This document shows positions 22,116 to 30,753 of a stretch of DNA of 64,000 nt, one piece after another. The notes under the pieces were generated by a model that did not search any database, was not told the origin of the DNA, and saw only the letters and a list, made by a program, of their open reading frames with translations. This DNA is from Ophiostoma sp. CBS 140.51 (Eukaryota; Ascomycota; Sordariomycetes; Ophiostomatales; Ophiostomataceae): the NCBI GenBank assembly GCA_029298735.1, contig JANSLP010000142.1, positions 1 to 64,000 on the forward strand, given 5' to 3'. A program made the translations under genes and the position numbers. The stretch's first letter is position 1. Each line of letters opens with the position of its first letter.

Positions 22116-22951
22116 TCGAAAAGAGTATCAGAAAGCTCTCCTCCTGGGAAAGCGAAAGAGAAAAGCGGAATGGAAGTTGGACTAGGAGATAATTAACAGA
22201 CAGTGAACAATGTAAGGCAGTCTGTGGATTGCTATAGATTGATGATCATTGATTTGCGAATTGCGATGTTATATTTATTTTTTATTTTCCTTGTCCGTGA
22301 TTCGATTTTTGTTTACGTTACTGTCTTTTAGAAAATTGTTTTGTATATAACTAACGCAATTAATAACAAAGATAACGTGTTGACTCGGAGACAGCTTAGC
22401 TTAAGCCGATAATTTGTATTGAAGTACATTTACATGAAAGTATTTGTGTCATTCATGTTAATAAAATGTACTTTAGGCAACCGCGGCCATTGGAATAGCA
22501 CCAAATTAACGTTCTTGACCACGACGCCGGGCTCGGGTTCGGGCTCGGGTAGTGACAAGCGCCAACACCAAGACCACCCCCAGATTTCCCCGCAGTCAAC
22601 CAACACAAACTAAATAGAACCCCGGACGCTACCTTAGGGGACGGGCATGCACAGGAGGCGTTTTCCGTTAATTTGATTCGATGTGGTGATCTGGCTTGGT
22701 TTTCTACGAATCAAGATCTCTCCATTTGACAGTGACGGGTCGTTTTCCGGGCTTGTCTGAATATCGGAGAACGATTGATGTTGATATATATCAAGTGTGG
22801 GCCCTCAACTATCAGTTTAGTTTTATCTTGAGCTTCTCTAATGCAGCATCTTTACCTCTTCTAACTCTGTTTTGCCTGTTTCTGTTTTGTGCCCTTTTAT
22901 TGAGACATTTCTACAGCAACAGTATTTTTGTTAGCCTGTGTACCCGCAGCA
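22116..22951. other. Upstream region of the P450 gene with CGG repeats
   Basis: No intact gene was seen. The sequence at 22240-22480 is strongly A/T-rich. At 22527-22549 GCCGGGCTCGGGTTCGGGCT continues into CGG, giving three CGG triplets each three bases apart. It is about 400 bp upstream of the P450 start. The following bases to about 22607 resemble those after the FAH-side copy. Confidence 0.45.
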
Positions 22952-24658
22952 ATGGGCCTCCTCGATACAGCCACCCTTGTCTACCTTGCCGTGGCCGGAT
23001 TCCTGGTCTTGCTCATGGCCCGGCTGGCCCAGATTGGCCGTCGACCAAGTGACTTGCCACCCGGACCACCGACACTTCCTCTGCTGGGCAACTTGCACCT
23101 GATGCCCACCAAAGATCCCCATTTGCAGTTCCAAAAGTGGGCACAAGAGTATGGCCCCGTCTACTCACTGATGCTTGGTGCTAAGACGATGGTCGTACTA
23201 TCATCAGACGTGGCCGTCAAAGAAGTCTTGGATAGAAGAAGCGGCATTTACTCGGACCGCCCTGACATGTTCATCGGGCAGACGGTTGCTAGCGGTGGCT
23301 TGAGATTAGTGGTTATGCGCTATGGAGACAACTGGCGCATGATACACAAGATGGTGCACAACATTCTGAACATCAAGGCGGCCACGACGTATGTGCCTTA
23401 CCAAGACTTGGAGAACAAGATTCTGTTGGAGGCGCTGCTGGACGAGCCCAAGGATTTGCTGCTGCACATCCGCCGCTTCACCTATTCGCTGTCAACACAG
23501 ATGATCTTTGGATATCGATGTGTCAGCAACCGGGACCCGAACCTGCTACAGCTCTTCCACGTACGTTTTGTATCCTCTCTTCGCTCGCCTTTGCCCTTTG
23601 CTGACATTGATTTTGTCTAGTGCTTTGATAAATGGGGCCAAGTCGCGGGCAGTGCCTCTGCTCAAATTGCCGATCTTTATCCCATTCTCCAAAAGCTTCC
23701 GTCGTGGATCGCGCCCAACGTCAGTCATGCCCGAAAACTCCATGTCGTTGAGCGTGACCTTTACGTTCGCCACTGGATGCGGGCCAAACGGGCACTAGAC
23801 GACGGCACAGGTCTTCCTTGCTTCTGCAACGACATCTACCGTGCCCAGACGGAAGAAAAGTTCACGGACGCTGCCGCTGGGTACATCAGTGGCTCTCTTC
23901 TCGAAGCCGGTTCTGACACGACAGCATCAACGCTGTACGGCTTCATCCTGGCCCTTCTGTTGTGGCCCGACGTGCAGACGAAATTGCAGGCTGAAATTGA
24001 TGCCGTTGTCGGCCCCGATCGGTTGCCGGACATTTCCGACTTTGACAGTGGAAAACTGCCGTATGTCCGCTGCTGCATCAAAGAGAGTCTGCGGTGGATG
24101 CCGACTGTTGTGTTGGGTGTTCCGCACGCGGCCACGCGCGACGATGTCTACCAGGGCTGGCGCATCCCTCAGGGTGCTACCGTCATAAACAATGTCTGGT
24201 CCATACACATGGACGAGAAGCGCACACCACACCCGCGCATCTTTGACCCGGACCGGTTTGCTGGTGACAAGACGTCGCTGTACCAGTCGGCCATCGGTGA
24301 CACCACAAAGCGTGACAATTTTGTGTTTGGCGCCGGCCGACGGCTCTGTCAGGGCATCCACATTGCGGAGCGGTCGTTGTTTCTGGGGATTGCACGCTTT
24401 TCATGGGCCTTCACGTTTACCAAGACACCAGGCGCAGTGTACAACCCCGAGAAACTGGTCGGGAGCATCACTGTTCAGCCGGAAGAGTTTCCCTGTGTTG
24501 TGACACCGCGAAGCGCAGCCAAAGCGGAGATGATCCGACAGGCGGCGGCCCAAGACCGCACACAGCTCGATCCTAAGACGGGTCAATGGCGGACCGTGCC
24601 TGCAGGGATGGCCTTTAGCACGTGGATGCCGGATGAGAAAGAGGCAGGGAAGACTTGA
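22952..24658 (+). CDS. Cytochrome P450 monooxygenase, two exons
   Basis: Exon 1 is 22952-23560 and exon 2 is 23621-24658, giving 548 residues. The 60-bp intron has GTACGT at its start and GTCTAG at its end and carries an in-frame stop. An N-terminal membrane anchor covers residues about 5-27 (TLVYLAVAGFLVLLMARL), followed by the proline hinge LPPGPPTLPLLGN. The I-helix motif is AGSDTTAS, the K-helix ExxR is ESLR at about residue 357, the PERF-like segment is DPDRFAG, and the heme loop is FVFGAGRRLCQG with the cysteine near residue 445. All catalytic elements are intact. It resembles the O-methylsterigmatocystin oxidoreductase-like group often found in secondary metabolism (inference). It would act at the ER with a P450 reductase. 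Confidence 0.95.
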
Positions 24659-25563
24659 GGGAGGCGGTGCGTAGATGTCAAGAGGCGTGGCGATGTGGCG
24701 TAATTCTCGAAGTGAGAATTGTGACCACGGTGAATCATGCAGACTATGCCGAGGATTGTGATCTTGAATGTACTAAGAAGAATAAAAGTCTCCGAACCTG
24801 TTATATAATGTTTCCTCATCCTTTTATGCTCCTACGAAATACACGCTTCTTCTCAGAGGCTGCTTTGTCAGAGTGCTTGTCAGAATGTTTATCAGGAAGG
24901 TTTCATTGTCAAGCAATAAAGTTACGTTGTGATCCTATCAATATGTAAAAACAGGTGAAAAGAAAGAACCCCATGTACGCTGAGCTTACTTCTTGCGGAG
25001 TTAGCCGTCGACTCGGCGGACGAGTTGGGTTGTAGAGCAACTCTGAGCGAACAGGATCACATCGTGGAGACAGATCGTGGCTTTGGAATCATCGCGTGTG
25101 GTTTGTATGTGGATTCTGTCAGGTTTGACGCCGTTTGGATCCTCTGGGGTCTTTTTGGCTTCCTTTGTATGCTGCCCGTTACAGGGCTGACGGGTTAGTG
25201 CTGACAGCCGATCCACAGTGCATTGCCCGACTGCCTTGTATGTCCAGATCCTCATTTTCTGTCTGTCCATCAATGCAGGCATGGGGTGAATGAGAAAGAT
25301 TGATCTCACACGTCGTAAATGGGCTGCCAAGAGGGAGCGGCGGGGCTGTCGTTGTATGACAGCAGCTCCGCGTATTGATTCCGCGTGTTGATTCCGCGTG
25401 TTGCTCTCATATTCATCGGGAAGGTGCGATTGTACGGGTATATCTTTGTCGCGGGCTGCCACTTCCGTTCGTTCTCGCCGTTGCCCTTTCCTGTTTGTAG
25501 ACAGAATCGTGAAGTCTGCATCGCGCCTTCCTAAAACCACTTCAACCGATAACAATCTCCACC
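24659..25563. other. Intergenic region upstream of the FAD oxidase
   Basis: There is no supported gene. A minus-strand open frame at 25001-25555 has no recognisable domain. The region contains three copies of a 13-bp repeat at 25368-25406, about 160 bp before the oxidase start. Confidence 0.5.
25368..25406. repeat. Three 13-bp tandem repeats in the oxidase promoter
   Basis: The units are CCGCGTATTGATT, CCGCGTGTTGATT and CCGCGTGTTGCTC, head to tail. They lie about 160-200 bp before the FAD oxidase start codon. The CCG/CGG triplets recur every 13 bases, so they may act as stacked regulator sites. They could equally be a neutral minisatellite. Confidence 0.65.
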
Positions 25564-26955
25564 ATGGCGCCAGGCACTCCTTCCACCGCGACCAAGCTTC
25601 GCGACTACCTTCAACAATACCCCACCGTCAAATTTTACACTCCTGACTCGCCCGACTTTGCCTCTACCAAAATCTGCTGCATTCTCAAGCCCGACATCCA
25701 GCCCTTTGCCATTGCCCAGCCCCAGTCCGCCGCCGACGTGCAGGCGTTGATCGAGTTTGTCGTCGAGAACGATGTCGACTTTGTCGTCCGCGCCGGTGGC
25801 CACGACACTGCGGGCCGTTCGCAAGTCCATGGCGCTTTGACGATTGACCTTCGCGATTTGAACACTGTCGTTGTCGACGAGGCCTCAAAGACAGTCAAGA
25901 TTGGCGGCGGCGCTCTTCACCGCGATGTCTCGAAAGAGCTCGAAAAGTTTGGCCTCGTCACGCCCGTTGGCTCGATTGGTAGCGTCGGGTACACTGGTTG
26001 GGCCACTCTCGGTGGCTATGGCCCCTTTTCGACCAAGCACGGACCCGGTGTCGACCAGATCCTGAGCGTCAAGCTGGTCAACCCGGCCGGCCAGCTGGTC
26101 GAACTCAAGGGTGACGATGAGCTCCTGACGGGCCTGCGCGGTGGCGGTGGCATCTTTGGCGTGATTGTCGAGACGACCGTCAAGGCCTACCCGCTCAAGG
26201 AGATTGTGGCTGGTCTCGTTGTGTCTGACCCCAGCGACCTCGAGGGTGCCTGGACAGCATTCTCGGCCGCGTACCAGGGCTGGCGCGAGTCCGGGGAGCT
26301 TCCGGCCGAGCTTTACGTGCAGCCGTTCGGTGTTCCATTCCCCGGTGCGGGCCAAGTCTTTGCTCTCGGTCTGACATGGACTGGCGAAGACCACGAGGCC
26401 GCCAACAAGTGGGTTGACAAGGTCGCTGCCTCGCTTGGCAAGCCTGCTATCGTCAAGCAAGCCGCACCCACATCCGTCTATGCCTACGCCGAACAGAACG
26501 AGAAGATGCTGACCTACGGTGTCTATGGCCGGGTGTTCCCGCTTAACTTTAAGAAGTACACGCCTGCCATGGCCGCCGTCTTCGCCAAGTACAATGCCAT
26601 CCTGCCGACACCCGAGTGCGGTATCTCGATTCATGCGCTGCGTGCCCCGCCTGCCAACGAGGCCTCCGTCTTTGGCGCCCGCGAGGACCATGCCATGTTG
26701 GAGATGATTGCCCTCGCAAAAGATCCGGCAAACGAAGCAGCTGCAGCCGAGTGGGCTCAGGCCTGCATTCGGGACCTGCGTGCCGCCGACCCGGACAACA
26801 TTTTGGAGAGTTCGTATGTATCTCTGGGCAGCGATGCCGACTCGGACTACCGGAAGATTTACGGCAGCCAGTATGATCGGTTGGTGGAGCTCAAGAGCAA
26901 ATACGACTCGAAGAACGTTTTCAAGTTCGCCGTGCCTAAGGTTGTGCCGAAGTGA
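25564..26955 (+). CDS. FAD-linked oxidoreductase, berberine-bridge-enzyme family
   Basis: The protein has 463 residues and no introns. The FAD-binding_4 (PCMH) domain spans about residues 40-210. His80 in VVRAGGHD is the residue that usually holds FAD through the 8-alpha position. The cysteine used for a second link in bicovalent members is absent: the equivalent stretch reads TGWATLGGYG. A BBE C-terminal motif is seen as KYDSKNVFKF near the end. No signal peptide is evident, so the enzyme is probably intracellular, unlike many secreted relatives. These enzymes oxidise alcohols, close rings or dehydrogenate using O2. The cluster location suggests a tailoring oxidation. A 414-residue antisense open frame over this gene is a codon-bias shadow. 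Confidence 0.92.
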   Translation: MAPGTPSTATKLRDYLQQYPTVKFYTPDSPDFASTKICCILKPDIQPFAIAQPQSAADVQALIEFVVENDVDFVVRAGGHDTAGRSQVHGALTIDLRDLNTVVVDEASKTVKIGGGALHRDVSKELEKFGLVTPVGSIGSVGYTGWATLGGYGPFSTKHGPGVDQILSVKLVNPAGQLVELKGDDELLTGLRGGGGIFGVIVETTVKAYPLKEIVAGLVVSDPSDLEGAWTAFSAAYQGWRESGELPAELYVQPFGVPFPGAGQVFALGLTWTGEDHEAANKWVDKVAASLGKPAIVKQAAPTSVYAYAEQNEKMLTYGVYGRVFPLNFKKYTPAMAAVFAKYNAILPTPECGISIHALRAPPANEASVFGAREDHAMLEMIALAKDPANEAAAAEWAQACIRDLRAADPDNILESSYVSLGSDADSDYRKIYGSQYDRLVELKSKYDSKNVFKFAVPKVVPK

Positions 26956-27513
26956 GCGCTGGCATAGAATATAACGATATGAGTGTGCATTTGGATTTTC
27001 ACATTTGATTTTGGATATAACGAAAAAATAGAACATTCTTTGAACAGACTTTTCATGCTTAAAAATCAAGATCCCGAGACCATGGGCCATCAAGAAATAA
27101 GGCCCGACAAGGCCAACACCGTCCAGCATTGTTTGGACAATCTGACCCTCAAATTCACCTTCAATTGACCACTCGCTAACATGCGTTCCTGACTAAGTGC
27201 GATGCCGTCCCACTGAATTTTGCCTCGCTTTATTCCCGGGTTTTGTCAGCAACTCGAGCTGTCGTCACCACTTTTGGTGTTGTTGGAAACTGTTTGGCGC
27301 TGTCTGGGCCAATCTATTGGCTGCATTTATAACCCCCGACGTCAGTTAATCGACGTCGAACTTGATCAATCTCGTTTTCTCAATCATCATTCGTCTTATC
27401 AGACTCTCACCTCATCATCAATCACCAATTCGAATCTCACATATTTCACACTCAATTCACTCACATTACCCTCACTCCTTCGCTGCGCCCAGTCGTTCGA
27501 CTCTAACCCTGCT
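26956..27513. other. Intergenic region upstream of the SRPBCC gene
   Basis: No gene is seen. The region 27360-27500 is rich in TCA and C/T and probably forms the 5' leader. A palindrome-like gacgtcagttaatcgacgtc lies at 27339-27358. Confidence 0.45.
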
Positions 27514-28062
27514 ATGGCTACCCCCACTGCCTACGCCATTCTTTGGCCGACCAAGTTCCTCCCTGGCACCACCGACAACTACGTCTCCAACGAGGTCATC
27601 GCTGCCGGCCTCACCGCCAACCAGGTCTGGCCTTTCTTGGCCGACACAGCTCACTGGGAGAAGTACTATGACAACATTGGCCAAATTACGCCGCCCGCGT
27701 CGGGCTCTCTCCTGACGCCCGAGGCCGTTGGCAGCCGTTTCCGTTTCGCCACCTTCGGGTTTCCCCCGCTCGACATTGAGCTCGCCGAGTGTGTCCCTCC
27801 TACTGCCACTACGCCCGGTCGTCTCGCATGGCGCGCCTGGCAGGATGGCGATGCCGACTCGGCTCTTGAAGTCTACCACGCCTGGGTTGTCGAGAACACA
27901 CCGTGGTCGTCCGAGGGCAAGCCCTTTGCCCGCATCCTGACACAGGAGTCGCAGATTGGCAAGCCGGCCGCTCAGCTCGCTGAGGCCCAGCCGAACCCAA
28001 TGCTCAACGGCCACCAGAGCTGGCTCGACGGTCTCGTCAAGTACGCCAAGTCGAAGAATTAG
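27514..28062 (+). CDS. SRPBCC (START/Bet v 1-like) superfamily protein
   Basis: The protein has 182 residues, with the start at MATPTAYAILWPTKF. The open frame extends 98 codons upstream but that part is leader-like. The pattern fits a polyketide-cyclase/dehydrase-type SRPBCC fold: an early strand NEVIAAGLTANQVWPFLADTA, the ADTAHWEKYYDN helix, a beta region GSRFRFATFGFPPLDIELAECVP, WRAWQDGDADSALEVYHAWVV, and a long C-terminal helix (HQSWLDGLVKYAK). These proteins bind hydrophobic ligands in a cavity and some catalyse cyclisation or dehydration. It is the last plausible member of the cluster. Function beyond the fold is unknown. Confidence 0.85.
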   Translation: MATPTAYAILWPTKFLPGTTDNYVSNEVIAAGLTANQVWPFLADTAHWEKYYDNIGQITPPASGSLLTPEAVGSRFRFATFGFPPLDIELAECVPPTATTPGRLAWRAWQDGDADSALEVYHAWVVENTPWSSEGKPFARILTQESQIGKPAAQLAEAQPNPMLNGHQSWLDGLVKYAKSKN

Positions 28063-28236
28063 ACACGGGTGGCGGACGAAAATAAAATAGTTGATATTCA
28101 AAACACTATTCGTATAAAGGTAAACAAAGAAATAAAATATGTGCACATCAATCAACTTCCACCACAATCACTCAGCTCATCCCCGTCCACTCGATCGCTC
28201 CCCTCGCCTCGCTCGTAAAGTGCACTCGTGTCGTGT
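28063..28236. other. Convergent 3' region between SRPBCC and xylanase genes
   Basis: A short A/T-rich gap holds the 3' ends of both genes. No other feature is seen. Confidence 0.5.
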
Positions 28237-28963
28237 CTACGTGCTCAGCGTGTACTTGCTGTTGCCGCCCGCATTGCCCCAGCCCTCCGTCGCCAGCACC
28301 TGGTAGTCCATGGTGCCCAGCTTCAGGCCCAGCGCCGCCCACGCGTCAAAGTGCGTCTTGGTCGTAATGGTGCCGCTGCCAGGGCGCGAGTCGCGGCGCT
28401 GCGAAATGTACTGCGTAAACGTTGTCGTGCCGGCAATCGAGGGCTGGTTGACCTGCGTGTGCTTCCAAATGTCGTAGACAGAGCCGTCGCTCTCGACGGT
28501 GCCGACCTTGGTGCCCTGGGCAGAGCCCTTGCCGTCGGATGCGTACTCAGTGATGTAGTACTCAACGAGCGGGTTGCGCGACCAGCCGTAGACGGAGACG
28601 AGGACAGTGCCGCCAGAGCGGGTGGTGGAGCCGTCGAAAGTAATGTTCCTAGGTTGTTAGTGATGAGTCCAAAACGAATGAAGCGGAAAGAGAGAATTAC
28701 CGGGTGGTGCCAGTCTTCCAGCCCTTGCCGACGACGAAATCACCGGCACCAGAAAAGGTCACCGAGTAGCCGTTGCTACCAGGGTTGAAGTTAACGTTGC
28801 CGCCGGTCTTGTAGTTCTGGTTGTAGTCCTGGCGGGCCTCCAGAGCCGACTCGGCAGGGCCAATGACAAAATCGGGCGCGTCGGCCTCGGCGTTGGGGGC
28901 CGGTGCGGCAAAGACAGCCGAGAAGGCCGTGGTGGCGAGAGCCAAGTATGTGAGGGCGACCAT
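28237..28963 (-). CDS. Secreted endo-beta-1,4-xylanase, glycoside hydrolase family 11
   Basis: Exon 1 is 28963-28701 and exon 2 is 28648-28237 on the minus strand, giving 224 residues. The 52-bp intron starts GTAATT, has a CACTAAC branch site and ends CCTAG. A signal peptide covers about residues 1-19 (MVALTYLALATTAFSAVFA). A propeptide ends at EAR44 and the mature enzyme begins QDYNQNY. The single GH11 jelly-roll domain follows. The nucleophile is Glu117 (NPLVEYYI) and the acid/base is Glu209 (LATEGWGNAGG). It hydrolyses xylan in plant cell walls outside the cell. There is no CBM. A TATA-like element and a GGCTAAA motif lie upstream. It is probably independent of the neighbouring aromatic cluster, although both fit life on plant material. 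Confidence 0.97.
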
Positions 28964-29300
28964 TGTGGAAGATGTGGTGACAGATAATTGACAGACTATA
29001 GGACACTGAGGAGAGGGGGACAAGAAACGACAAGAACGACAAGACAATGCGCCAAGGAGCGCCACTCGGCACTTTATATAGTTTCCCCATGTTTTTCTGT
29101 AGTTTCTCCTTCTTTTCCCCTTCTCTAGTTCTTGGAAAAGTCTTGTTTTCTGGTTGGCTGTCTTCCGTCTTGGATGATTTCCATTCCTGTCTTTGCCCCG
29201 TGTAAGTGATTGTTTTCCGGCTAAATGTACCTCCCACGGATGCCATAGTTTTGCACGCATTCCATATTTGCTTCGCATATTATTTTATGGGGTATACATT
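28964..29300 (-). promoter_or_regulatory. Xylanase promoter with TATA box and XlnR-type motif
   Basis: On the minus strand a TATATAAA-type TATA box lies near 29072-29080, about 110 bp upstream of the ATG. GGCTAAA at 29219-29225 (plus-strand reading) matches the core recognised by the xylanase activator XlnR/Xyr1 in other fungi. Function here is inferred from that known consensus. Confidence 0.5.
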
Positions 29301-30753
29301 TACTCCAGATTGACACGGCACTCCCACATCCTTGCACACCACTTCCGTACTTTGGATAAACCGATCAGAGGAGACCAGTCTCCATAACGCGGGGAGCCGA
29401 GCGCCTCTTTCTGCATACTTTCCTTCTATTTGTTCCACCACGAGTTCATATAATCGGCTCTTGTCGTGCCATTGTATTTCCACAAACGTGTGAGAAACTA
29501 GGAATATAGGACTACATCCGGCAAGCCGATTGTTCCTAAGGTACACGTCTTTTTGTAATTTTGTGCATATCGTGATCCACCAATATATACACGAAATTCT
29601 GTGCACTGAAATTTGACATCAATCTTCTCAACCGTGCCGTAACACATTGACATTGTCTTTCATTCCTTTCCGCTTACTTCTCCATTCCTGTTTGGGAAAA
29701 GATCTATCTGGCCACACCTCAGTTGATTTTGAATGAACTACGGCCGTCTGTCCCGATCAGCCAGGCACCAATACACATGTGGTGGATCATGGACTTCCCA
29801 CGCACTCGATGTATTTTATCCTGGTGGGTATCTTACAATATCCATACTCCCATTGAACATTTGCATGTATACTTATATTCTGGCATGTATTTGCAGGTTC
29901 TTCTGTCCGCAGATGTTACCATGGCATCACAGGTTACAACTGTACCACAGTTACCGGTCTTGGCGACCGAAGTTCCGGGACACTGTAACTACCTGCGATT
30001 TGCAAAGCTGTTCCTTGCTACATTGGCAAACAAGTTTTCTGTACCCTAGATGATCTTTGAGCGTGCTCTTAACTCATGTTACAGTGAAGTTGCTTCATCA
30101 GCAGCGCTACAATCAAAACGCAGACTTCGTATAGCCCGTTGTCCCTAGAAAGTCACAATCGACAATCATTACAGCGTGAAGTGACGTGTTTAAAAAAAGA
30201 TGACTTGTCTCTTATGATACAACTGTGCGTGATGTTAAGAATTAGTATCAAATTATACTGCTGAGGTGCGTGCTGCTTAGAAGATCGTCGCTAGCGTCGT
30301 CGAGCTCGACCTACACGTCTGCCCGTTCTACTCCAGTCCGTAATTGACATGTTGATCTCCGTCGTATCGTCTATATTCAGAGATATGTTCAGGTGAGGTG
30401 TTGCCGTTACTTCACTCCTTGGCGCCCTGGTCCGTCACGTTGCGCCACACTTTACCTTGTGCCCGCTCGACGCCAAACACGGTGCCAACACGTTTCCGTT
30501 TATCGTCACGTTCACTACGGAGTACTCATAACGACGATGCATCTCACGCTAAACTTTCTTTTGACAGCGGGTCTTTCCGGGCGTTCTCCACAGTTCCGGA
30601 GGGACGACACAGAGGCACGGTCCACTTTGTTGTCCATTTTGTGTTTTGTGTTTTAATGTTTTTAAAATTCGGCCTTAATATTTCATCTTGTTGTCGTGGC
30701 TGTCTCTGCTGGGCATCATTGGAAAATAGTCGGCATCGACGTAATAACGTAGG
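29301..30753. other. Intergenic region between xylanase and ankyrin gene
   Basis: No supported gene. The small plus-strand open frames near 29723-30053 overlap each other and show no domain. The sequence is mildly A/T-rich. Confidence 0.5.

Noticed and set aside
25885..27129. 414-codon minus-strand open frame over the FAD oxidase
   Set aside because: It is a shadow of the GC-rich codon use of the BBE-type gene, whose motifs are intact on the plus strand.
27472..28167. 231-codon minus-strand frame over the SRPBCC gene
   Set aside because: Antisense shadow without family features. The plus-strand protein has a coherent fold pattern.
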